From: BJHL01 sp040378885
GTDB lineage: Bacteria > Planctomycetota > Phycisphaerae > Phycisphaerales > UBA1924
Assembly (NCBI GenBank): GCA_046316615.1
Contig: JBKDAN010000034.1
Coordinates: 72,298 to 136,297, forward strand
Length of the DNA stretch: 64,000 nt
Direction of reading: 5' to 3'
The number at the start of each line of letters is the position of its first letter. Positions within the stretch are counted from its first letter, which is position 1. The translations under genes and the position numbers were made by a program. The notes under the pieces are model-generated. The model was not told the origin of the DNA. It worked only from the letters and a program-made list of their open reading frames with translations, and made no database searches. Of this stretch, positions 42,293-50,155 are shown piece after piece.

Positions 42293-42340
42293 AGGTGGGG
42301 AGGGTAAGGGGAGCGGCGAGCAGGGAGCGGGGGAAGGCAC

Positions 42341-43618
42341 TTAGGACTTGGCGGCTATGCAGTAAGCGGGGACGCTCATGTTGCCGGCGGTGTCGATGGC
42401 GCGGACGGCGAAGTGGGCGTTGTCTTTGCTGACGGCGATGCGGCATTGGCGGGCTGTTGCGTCGACGCGGCGGTGAGCCTGCCACCCGGGGCTTTCGGTG
42501 TCGCGCCAGAGGATGGCATAGGCGGCGACGTCGGCTTCGGGGCTTGCTTCCCACGCGATGAGGGTGTCCTGCTCCATACCTGCTGCGATGATGCGGGCGT
42601 TGGTGGGGGGCGATGGTGCGTTGGCGAGGGCGAGCAGTGCGGCGCAATTGAGGCGGGCGACGGCGGCGAGGTAGTTGCCATCGACGAAGCGCGGGAGATC
42701 GCCGTAGGGGGCGCCGTCGCGCGTGCTGGGGTGGACGTGCTGGCGCGAGTATTCCTCGGCGAGACTGGTGAAGCGGATGGCGGCGAAGCCGTGTTCGTTG
42801 AATGGTGTGTGATCGCCACCGCGGAGAAAGCGGTCGGGGCGATGGATGCTCCAGGGGCTGGCTGCGGATGCTTCGGTGTGGGCGACCTCGGCGATGGTGC
42901 GGGCGAGTTGGCGGCTGGGGGAATCGTGTTCGCCGCCGAGGGTGCGGAGCGACATGGCGGCTTCAAGCGATGCGGGTTTGGGAAGGCCTTCGGAGAACAT
43001 GCGGACGCGCGGGCGCGAGGTGTCGAGCGGGGGGAGGCCTTCGCGAAGGAGGGTGGGTCCTGGATCGCCCACGGTGTCGTTGTTCAGAACGAAGACGCTG
43101 GTGATGTGCGGCTGCTGGGCGAGCCACTGTGCGTGAGCGCGGGCGCCGAGCAGTCCCTGTTCTTCACCTGCTGTGAGCATGAAGACGATGGTGGCATCGC
43201 AGGGAGTGGAAGCGAGGGCTTTGGCACAGGCGAGGACGACGGCGCAGCCGCTGGCGTTGTCGTTGGCGCCGGGTGCGTCGTCGGTCGCGTTCATGACATC
43301 GGCATTGAGGCTGTCGTAGTGGGCGATGCAGTAGATGCGACGGTGGGATGCACTGGGCAGCGTGCCGGGAAGCGTGGCGATGACGTTCACGAGCTGGGCA
43401 CCTTGGGGCGTGCGCGGGGTGATGGGAGCGGCGTGCGTTTCGAAGTCGACGCGGAGTGAGCCTGCGAAGCTGCGGAGCGTGGATGCGAGGTAGTTGCGTG
43501 CAGCGCCGATGCCGCGGGTGTCGCTGGAGGTCGTGGAGAGGGTGTGGCGTGTGCCGAAGGCTGCGAGACGCTCGACGTATGCGAGGCAGTCGCTGGCGGT
43601 GATGTCGCGGGCGTGCAT
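42341..43618 (-). CDS. M28-family zinc aminopeptidase
   Basis: 425 residues. Zinc ligands of the M28 fold are visible: His100 (IAHYDS), Asp120 (PGANDNASG), the Glu152-Glu153 pair (TAGEEQGLLG), Asp181 and a late His in GGDHTPFNEHGF or EEYSRQHVHPSTR. The last ~85 residues resemble a fibronectin III-like domain (EASPEADVAAYAILWRDTES). There is no signal peptide with this start, so it may be cytoplasmic or start further upstream. It lies 48 bases upstream of kdsD on the same strand. Confidence 0.85.
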   Translation of the reverse strand: MHARDITASDCLAYVERLAAFGTRHTLSTTSSDTRGIGAARNYLASTLRSFAGSLRVDFETHAAPITPRTPQGAQLVNVIATLPGTLPSASHRRIYCIAHYDSLNADVMNATDDAPGANDNASGCAVVLACAKALASTPCDATIVFMLTAGEEQGLLGARAHAQWLAQQPHITSVFVLNNDTVGDPGPTLLREGLPPLDTSRPRVRMFSEGLPKPASLEAAMSLRTLGGEHDSPSRQLARTIAEVAHTEASAASPWSIHRPDRFLRGGDHTPFNEHGFAAIRFTSLAEEYSRQHVHPSTRDGAPYGDLPRFVDGNYLAAVARLNCAALLALANAPSPPTNARIIAAGMEQDTLIAWEASPEADVAAYAILWRDTESPGWQAHRRVDATARQCRIAVSKDNAHFAVRAIDTAGNMSVPAYCIAAKS

Positions 43619-43673
43619 GGAGCAGGGTAATCGCGCGGCGGTTGAGCGAGGAGCGTGCCTGGAATGGTGGCAT

Positions 43674-43705
43674 CAAAAAAACGCACCGCGCGCGTGCGCG
43701 GTGCG
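43674..43705 (-). terminator. Terminator of the large secreted protein gene
   Basis: On the minus strand CGCACCGCGC pairs with GCGCGGTGCG (10 bp, 4-base loop) and is followed by a T-run of eight (A-tract 43674-43681 on the plus strand). It lies 28 bases past the stop codon. Confidence 0.9.
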
Positions 43706-43733
43706 GGAGGGGCAAGAAGCAGGAGTTGAACAA

Positions 43734-46700
43734 TCAGCAGGAGCCGCCTGCGAGGACGTTGAGGAAGTCAATCACGTCTTGATCTTCGGGAAAGACGCCG
43801 TTGTTGTTGAAGTCGATGTCGTTGCAGGCGGGGCAGGGTGCGCCGGCGAGGACGGAGAAGAAGTCAACGACGTCCTGGTCTTCGGGGAAGACGGTGTGGT
43901 TGTTGAAGTCGATGGAGTCACAGCCGACGAGGCATGCAGCGTTGTAGGTTGCGAGGTCGGCGGTGGAGAGGAATCGCATGGGCTCGGGCGAGACGAAGGT
44001 GGTGACAGCCGCGGTGGTGGTGTTGATGGCGTAGAGACTGTGGAAGGGGTAGAAGTCGTTGCCGAGGATGATGGTGCCTTCGCCTCCATCGGCGATCGTG
44101 GAGCGGGTGAGGAGGGCATAGAACGGAAGGACGGGTGAGAAGGCGACAGGCCATTGGCGCGGGCCGCTGCCTTCGGCATTGGCGGCGAGCTGCGGAATGA
44201 TGATGCTGATGGTGTTGGCGGCGCGGTCGTAGCGGGAGAGGGCGTAGACGCGCGTGGTGACGGTGGTGCCGTCGGGGCTGGTGCCGCCTGTGAAGGTGCT
44301 TTGGTGGAGCAGGATCATGTCGCCATTGCAGTCGAAGGTGGCGGCGTGGACACGCTGCGTGGTGAGGGTGCCGGCTGTCGCATCGAAGGAGTACGTGGGC
44401 TGTGGCACGGTGATAGTTGCGACCGAGCCATTAGCAATGGGCACGGGCTGGGCGCGCGGGATGCGTGCAAGCACCATGCGGTTGGCGATGTAGATGTCAC
44501 CGGCGGGATCGACGAGCAGGTTGGCGTGCTGATCGGTGGCGGCGATGATGGGGTCATTGGTGATGATGGTGCATGTGTCGGTGGTGCGGTTGTAGCGGAT
44601 GAGAGCGGGGGGACGGGCGGGTGAGCCGAAGCTTGCGGGGACGGCGTCGACGAGGACGAGCACGGTGTTGTCGATGGGGTCGATGGCGATGTCGGTGACG
44701 CGGGATTCGAGCAGGTTCTGTGCGCGGAGGAAGGCGGTGAGACCGGGCGCGCTGGCGGCGTCGAGCGTGTCTGGGTTGATCATCAGGACCGGTTGGCCAG
44801 CGAGCCAGAGGTCGCCGTTGGGCTCTTTGTGCAGGCCGCGCCAGAGTTCGCCGCTGCCAAGGAACTGAACCGGGAGGGTGTCGACACCGGGTTCGAATTT
44901 CCAGAGGCGACCGTTGAGGAAGCGGTCGATGCCCAGGAGGACGCGGCTGGATGTGAGCGGTGGGACGTTGATGATGCTGTGCTCGCCGATGCCGATCGTG
45001 CAGTTGGAAACTGCGATTTGGCGGAGGACGGTGAGTTGTGGGGTGCCGGTGAAGTTTAGTGGCGGGCGAGTGCGGAAGGCCAGTGTTGGGAGGCCGGCGG
45101 CGGGGATGTCGCCTGTGAATGTGATGGTGGTGGTGGCGGCGTCGTAGGCGAAGCCTGTGGGGACCGCGCCGAGGAAGGGTGGATCCGCGGTGACCCAGTT
45201 GGGCGGGAATGTGATGCGAAGCACGACGCCGGAGATTGTCCCGCTGGTGAGGTTGTTCAACGTGAGCTGATAGTCAAGATCAGGAGAGCCGCGCACGAAC
45301 TGCGAGGGACGCGGCGTGGTGCTGGTGCCTGGGATGACGGGGCCGATGACGCCAGTTTGCGTGTTGGTGATCGCAAGATTTGCTTGCAGCGGGAGGGCGA
45401 GCGTGATGTTCTGGCTGGTTGGGAAGGTCCCGAGCACGACGTTGCAGGGTGTGTTGATGAACCAGTCCGAGGCGTTGTTGAGGCGTGTTGTGAGCGATGA
45501 GATCGAAACGCAGTCGGTGACGACGGCTTCGATGACGATGGTGGTGGACTGACCGATCGCGAGTGAACCTTGCCACCTGATTGCGGCTCCGTTCTGGAGT
45601 GACGTGACGACGCCTGAGCCGCTGTTCACGATGCTCGAAAGGATGGTGCTGCGACCCAGGCCGCCGCCACCAAAGCCGCCGTTGAGGATGATGTCCTGCA
45701 GGTTGACATTGGATGTGTTGGTGAGGGTGAACGTGTGTTGAATGCGGTCGCCGGGGCGCAGGGGCTCGGGCGCGAGCGGGACGGATGTGACGGAGCCAGA
45801 TGCTGTGCCCGCGCTGGTGGGCTGCTGGATATTCGTTGTTGGGAAGGAACCCGTGACAAGCGAGGGGAGTTGATCGGCGAAGATGGAGTAGTTGTTGTGG
45901 ACGACAGCGCCGGGGAAGCAGTTGGCGCGGACGCGCGTGGTGAGGGAGCGCGGGCCGGACTGAGCGGGGAGTGAGCCGAGGCTCCACGTGACGGTTCGTG
46001 TGCCCTCGTTGTAGACGCCTCCTTGGCTGGCACTGACGAACGTGAGCTGGCTGGGAACCGTGTGGCGGGCGATGACATTGGAGGCGAGTGCGCCGCCGGA
46101 ATTCTGGTAGAGCAAGGTGCAGTCAAATTCTTCGAGAATGAAAGCGGACGCGGGGGCGGTCATGTTGATGACAAGCTGCGGGACCGGGGGAGGCGGGCAG
46201 TTGGCCGCGGCACACGCGACGCCTTGGGTCCAGGTGCTCGAGCACTGGGCCTGGGTTGTCTGTATGCAGCCGCCGTTGATGCAGCACGCGCCGGTTGGGG
46301 CGGAGCCGCCTGAGCAGCAGTTGGGGGAGACGGCCTGAAAGAGCAGCGTGTTGTCGAAGTTGCGAGCTTCGATGATGACTTGCGATGCGTCGGCGCTGGC
46401 GATACGGGGTGTGGGGACGTTGGTGGTGTTGTCGAGGCGCGGGCCGCTCTGGTTGGAGATGATCTGGCCAAAGTTGGAGCCCGGGCAGAGATCAATGAGG
46501 TCGTAATCGGAGTCGGTCGGATTACTGGTCAGGTCGTGCTGGACCCACGCGTGATAGCCCGTGGGGCTGACACGCAGCACGCCAAGGCCGGGCGAAAGGC
46601 CAAGTGATGTGGAAGCCATGCCGGAGAGGCCAGCCTGATTGAGGTTGTACCAGCGAAGCGAGGGCTGAGCCTGGTTGCTGGGTGAGCAGAGCGGGCCGGT

Positions 46701-47261
46701 GCCCGTGTAGATGAGCATGACGCGCTGCGGGCTGACAGGCGGCATGAACGGGCCGGGCGTCGCGGCGGTTGTGTCGTAGAAGAGCGGGCCTTGGAAAATC
46801 TGGCAGGGCAGGCAGTCGACGTGCAACAGCGTCATGGTTGCGGTGGCGGGGCTGAGGCGATAGGTACGCAGTGTGCGTGTGGGATCGCAGTTTGCCGGAT
46901 CGCCGCCAAGGACCATGAGGAACTCGCGTGTGGGTGAGAGAGCGACGTTGATGCGTGTGCTGCGGATTTCCTGCGGCAGCGTGTAGGTGGTGTCGGCAGG
47001 GTTGGTCGTGCTGGTCTGGCTGTCGCCATTGGTGTCGACGACGATGGTGTTGGCATCGGGAAAGAAGAAGCCAGAGGTGCTGTTAACGTTCCACTGCGAT
47101 TGGAAGGGCACGAAGTTGCCCGTGAGCGTGCACTGGGCACGGGCGGGCAGGGCCGGCAGTATGGCGAGGAGGAGGGTGAACAGGGGAGCGAGCAGCGGAC
47201 GAAACCAGTCCAGGACTGCGCGGTAGTTGGGGGTGATCACGGCGTATCTCCTGCGAATCAT
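43734..47261 (-). CDS. Large secreted protein with DUF11 repeats and tandem dockerin-like C-terminal modules
   Basis: 1175 residues. A signal peptide (1-42) ends at ALPARA. The N-terminal third resembles a beta-propeller-like region, followed by a Cys-rich block (GACCINGGCIQTTQAQC) seen in other planctomycete secreted proteins, then DUF11-type beta domains (TLLYQNSGGALASNVIARHT; HTFTLTNTSNVNLQDIILNG) and a second propeller-like part. The last 62 residues are two modules of the form IDFNNxxVFPEDQDVxDF, rich in Asp/Asn like calcium-binding dockerin loops. Probably cell-surface attached. The same modules end the GH81 protein at 50156. Confidence 0.8.
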   Translation of the reverse strand: MIRRRYAVITPNYRAVLDWFRPLLAPLFTLLLAILPALPARAQCTLTGNFVPFQSQWNVNSTSGFFFPDANTIVVDTNGDSQTSTTNPADTTYTLPQEIRSTRINVALSPTREFLMVLGGDPANCDPTRTLRTYRLSPATATMTLLHVDCLPCQIFQGPLFYDTTAATPGPFMPPVSPQRVMLIYTGTGPLCSPSNQAQPSLRWYNLNQAGLSGMASTSLGLSPGLGVLRVSPTGYHAWVQHDLTSNPTDSDYDLIDLCPGSNFGQIISNQSGPRLDNTTNVPTPRIASADASQVIIEARNFDNTLLFQAVSPNCCSGGSAPTGACCINGGCIQTTQAQCSSTWTQGVACAAANCPPPPVPQLVINMTAPASAFILEEFDCTLLYQNSGGALASNVIARHTVPSQLTFVSASQGGVYNEGTRTVTWSLGSLPAQSGPRSLTTRVRANCFPGAVVHNNYSIFADQLPSLVTGSFPTTNIQQPTSAGTASGSVTSVPLAPEPLRPGDRIQHTFTLTNTSNVNLQDIILNGGFGGGGLGRSTILSSIVNSGSGVVTSLQNGAAIRWQGSLAIGQSTTIVIEAVVTDCVSISSLTTRLNNASDWFINTPCNVVLGTFPTSQNITLALPLQANLAITNTQTGVIGPVIPGTSTTPRPSQFVRGSPDLDYQLTLNNLTSGTISGVVLRITFPPNWVTADPPFLGAVPTGFAYDAATTTITFTGDIPAAGLPTLAFRTRPPLNFTGTPQLTVLRQIAVSNCTIGIGEHSIINVPPLTSSRVLLGIDRFLNGRLWKFEPGVDTLPVQFLGSGELWRGLHKEPNGDLWLAGQPVLMINPDTLDAASAPGLTAFLRAQNLLESRVTDIAIDPIDNTVLVLVDAVPASFGSPARPPALIRYNRTTDTCTIITNDPIIAATDQHANLLVDPAGDIYIANRMVLARIPRAQPVPIANGSVATITVPQPTYSFDATAGTLTTQRVHAATFDCNGDMILLHQSTFTGGTSPDGTTVTTRVYALSRYDRAANTISIIIPQLAANAEGSGPRQWPVAFSPVLPFYALLTRSTIADGGEGTIILGNDFYPFHSLYAINTTTAAVTTFVSPEPMRFLSTADLATYNAACLVGCDSIDFNNHTVFPEDQDVVDFFSVLAGAPCPACNDIDFNNNGVFPEDQDVIDFLNVLAGGSC
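43737..43922 (-). repeat. Tandem IDFNNNG C-terminal modules (copy pair 1)
   Basis: Two ~31-residue modules in the C-terminus of the large secreted protein. The DNA at 43773-43826 matches 50198-50251 in the GH81 gene over 54 bases with one mismatch. Confidence 0.8.
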
Positions 47262-47431
47262 GCGGCCCCGTGAGACGGGGCTTTGGTATGGAGGCGCACA
47301 GGACGATGGCGCGGCGCAGTGAAAGTTGGAGATTTTGTCGATAGCGTTGGGCGGCGACATGGATTCTCGGGCGATTGGGGCACGACGTGTATGTGTCACA
47401 CCCGCGGCGGGGGTCACTACGCTTGCCCCCT

Positions 47432-49366
47432 ATGCCACGTATCTCGCCTGACCGTCTTGCGCATCTTGAAGCACTTGCCGCGTCGTTTCCGACGGCGGAA
47501 TCAGCGATATCTGAGATTGCGGCGCTGCGTGCGCAGCTGAGCCTGCCAGCGGGCGTGGTGCATGTGATCAGTGACATTCATGGCGAGGACGCGAAGCTGC
47601 GGCACGTGATCAACAACGGTTCGGGCGCGCTGCGGCAACTGGTGGAGCAGGTGCTGGGCTCGCGGATGAGCGAGGAAGACCGACGCGTGTTTCTGGGGGT
47701 GCTGTACTACCCGCGTGAGGCGATCAATGTTTTGTCGCGCGAGATTGTGGCCAGCGGGCGGCGGCTGGAGTGGGTGTACCAGACGCTGACGGCGCAGTTT
47801 GAAGTGGTGCGGCATCTACGCGCGACGTACCGGCGGAAGCACTTTGAGGAGTTGCTGCCTGAGTGGTATCGTGAACTGTTTGTGGAACTGGGGAGCGGGC
47901 AGCGGCCGGCGTACATCAAAGAGATGATCGTGAGCCTCGCGAAGTATGACCGCGACTGGGGCGCGGTGCGTGCGGGGGCGCGGCTGATTCGTAATCTGGC
48001 GACCGATGAACTGCTGGTGATTGGCGACTTGGGTGATCGCGGCCCTCGCATGGACCGCGTGATTGACACACTGATGCGTCAGCCCAAGTGCAGCGTGCTG
48101 TGGGGTAACCATGACATGCTGTGGATCGGGGCGCACCTGGGGCATGAGCCGTGCATGCTGACGGTGCTGCGGTTCAGCTTGAGGTATCGCAAGCTCAGCC
48201 AGCTCGAAGAGGGCTACGGCGTGATCATGGCGCCGATTGAGCGGCTGGTGCGCGATGTGTACAACGATGACCCGTGCGAGAAGTTCATGCCCAAGGGCGA
48301 GGGCTTCCGCGACGCCATCACGGTCGCGCGGATGCAGAAGGCCATTGCGATCATGCAGTTCAAGGCCGAGGGGCGCATGTTCGAGCGGCATCCGGAGTGG
48401 AGGCTGGAGCATCGGCGGTTGCTGCATCGGCTGCGCTGGGAGCATGGCAAGCCGGTGAGTGTCGACGTTGACGGGGTACAGCATGCGATGCTGGATCAGC
48501 ATCTGCCGACGGTCGATCCGAAGGATCCGTACGCGTACAGCGCGGCGGAGCAGCAGTGCATTGATCGCATGAAGGAGAGCTTCACGCGGAGCATGAAGCT
48601 GCGCGAGCACATGGAATGGCTCGTGGGGCGCGGCGGCATGTGGACGCATCGCAACGAGGTGCTGTTCTTCCATGCTTGTGTGCCGGTGGACAAGGAAGGC
48701 ACGCCGCAGACGCTGCGAGTGGACGGGCGTGATTTGTCCGGTCGCGAGCTGATGGAGGGGCTTGAAAGCGTGGTGCGGCGCGCCATGCGCAAGCGGTGGT
48801 TCGGCATCGACAACGATGCGGACATGATCTACTACCTGTGGGGCGGCCCGCAGAGCCCGCTGTTTGGCAAGGAGAAGCTGACGACGTTTGAGAACCACTT
48901 TGTGGCTGACAAAGCAGCGCACAAGGAACCGAAGAACGCGTACTTCGACCTGATGCACGATGCGGCGTTCATCAAAAAGATCGGGCGGATGTTTGACTTG
49001 GGCGAGGATGTGCTGGTGGTGAACGGGCATGTGCCTGTGAAGGCGGAGAAGGGTGAGCAGCCCGTCAAGAAGGGCGGTAATGCGATCACGATCGACGGCG
49101 CGTTCAGCGAGGCGTATGGCGATCGCGGCTACACGCTGGTGCTGAAGCCTGATCGCATTGATCTGGCGGAACACAAGCCGTTTCCTGGCGTGGCGGCGGT
49201 GCTGAGCGCAGGTAGCGATATCGTGCCTGATATGACGACGATTCGGCGGTACGAGAAGCCGCGCATGCTGCGCGACACGGATGAGGGGCAGGCGTTGGCA
49301 AGGCAGGCGGATGATCTGGATGCGTTGGTGCACTCATATGAGGAAGGGATTGTGAGAGAGGCGTAG
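47432..49366 (+). CDS. fbp: Fructose-1,6-bisphosphatase class III
   Basis: 644 residues, the size of the Firmicutes-type class III enzyme, unrelated to FBPase I. A metallophosphatase core is visible: VISDIHGEDAKLRHVINNG near residue 45, VIGDLGDRGPRMDRVID, VLWGNHDMLWIGA, and VNGHVPVKAEKGEQPVKKGG with ITIDGAFSEAYGDRGYTLV near the C-terminus. It removes phosphate from fructose-1,6-bisphosphate in gluconeogenesis. ATG 47432 lacks a Shine-Dalgarno; TACGCT (47418-47423) ends 8 bases upstream. Divergent from the large secreted protein gene. Confidence 0.95.
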   Translation: MPRISPDRLAHLEALAASFPTAESAISEIAALRAQLSLPAGVVHVISDIHGEDAKLRHVINNGSGALRQLVEQVLGSRMSEEDRRVFLGVLYYPREAINVLSREIVASGRRLEWVYQTLTAQFEVVRHLRATYRRKHFEELLPEWYRELFVELGSGQRPAYIKEMIVSLAKYDRDWGAVRAGARLIRNLATDELLVIGDLGDRGPRMDRVIDTLMRQPKCSVLWGNHDMLWIGAHLGHEPCMLTVLRFSLRYRKLSQLEEGYGVIMAPIERLVRDVYNDDPCEKFMPKGEGFRDAITVARMQKAIAIMQFKAEGRMFERHPEWRLEHRRLLHRLRWEHGKPVSVDVDGVQHAMLDQHLPTVDPKDPYAYSAAEQQCIDRMKESFTRSMKLREHMEWLVGRGGMWTHRNEVLFFHACVPVDKEGTPQTLRVDGRDLSGRELMEGLESVVRRAMRKRWFGIDNDADMIYYLWGGPQSPLFGKEKLTTFENHFVADKAAHKEPKNAYFDLMHDAAFIKKIGRMFDLGEDVLVVNGHVPVKAEKGEQPVKKGGNAITIDGAFSEAYGDRGYTLVLKPDRIDLAEHKPFPGVAAVLSAGSDIVPDMTTIRRYEKPRMLRDTDEGQALARQADDLDALVHSYEEGIVREA

Positions 49367-49407
49367 TGGTGCGGTGTTCGGGGATTGCGGATTCGTGAAT
49401 TAGGATT

Positions 49408-49435
49408 CCTTGCAAGCGTGTACGGACTTGCAAGG
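49408..49435. promoter_or_regulatory. Two CTTGCAAG palindromes between fbp and the HIT gene
   Basis: CCTTGCAAG (49408-49416) and CTTGCAAGG (49427-49435) form an inverted repeat, and each contains the self-complementary octamer CTTGCAAG; centres are 18 bases apart. It could be a two-site operator for the HIT gene or a hairpin; there is no T-tract. Confidence 0.45.
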
Positions 49436-49531
49436 CGCGACGTACCTGCGCTCGTGTGCGTGCCGCACGCCGAGTCGGCACGGTGACGTGTGCGGAACCC
49501 GCTCGACTCCGATCTGCAATACGATGTCTGC

Positions 49532-50071
49532 ATGACGAGCCCGACGCCTCACGCTCCGCAGAATCTTCACGCTCCGTGGAGAATGGACTATCTGGAATCG
49601 ATGGGCCAGCAAGAGAAGAAGGCTGGTCCGCCCGCGACGGGGAGCGGTTCGTTTCTACTTGATTACTGGAACGCTCCCACGCATGACGCGGCGAATCACG
49701 TCATTGAACGCACGACGCATGGGCTGATTCTGCTGAACAAGTATCCGTACGCCAACGGGCATTTGCTGGTTGCGCTCGGTGATCCGCGGCCCACACTGCT
49801 GGATTATGAACCTGCGCAGCGCGAGCAGTTGTGGAAGCTGGTGGAGCGTGCAACGGACTTGATGCAGCGCACGTTGGAGCCGCAGGGGATCAATATCGGG
49901 ATCAATCAAGGTCGAGCGGCGGGGGCGGGCGTGCCGCAGCACTTGCATGTGCATCTGGTGCCGCGGTGGGGCGGTGATGTGAACTTCATGACGACCGTGG
50001 CGCAGGTGCGGGTGTTGCCTGGGAGCAACGAGGCGATGTGGAAGCGGTACGTGGCGGTGGCCACGCGGTGA
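49532..50071 (+). CDS. HIT-family nucleotide hydrolase/phosphorylase
   Basis: 179 residues. The histidine triad QHLHVHLVPRW is clear, preceded by LLNKYPYANGHLLVALGDPR and GINQGRAAGAGVP, the pattern of AP4A phosphorylase/hydrolase-like HIT proteins. It probably acts on dinucleoside polyphosphates or adenylated compounds. ATG 49532 lacks a Shine-Dalgarno; TACGAT at 49520-49525 ends 6 bases upstream. Convergent with the GH81 gene. Confidence 0.92.
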   Translation: MTSPTPHAPQNLHAPWRMDYLESMGQQEKKAGPPATGSGSFLLDYWNAPTHDAANHVIERTTHGLILLNKYPYANGHLLVALGDPRPTLLDYEPAQREQLWKLVERATDLMQRTLEPQGINIGINQGRAAGAGVPQHLHVHLVPRWGGDVNFMTTVAQVRVLPGSNEAMWKRYVAVATR

Positions 50072-50155
50072 CATGAATTCACGGCATCGCCCAGAGCCTT
50101 TAGCTGCTGCGAAGCGCGACAAGTGCCATCGCTTATCTGCTGCGCTGCGAAGTGA

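Noticed and set aside
42413..43459. 348-codon plus-strand frame opposite the M28 peptidase
   Set aside because: Gly/Val/Asp-rich shadow translation; the peptidase on the other strand has all its metal ligands.
43637..43705. Coding region 5' of the M28 gene
   Set aside because: The only structure is the terminator hairpin of the neighbouring minus-strand gene.
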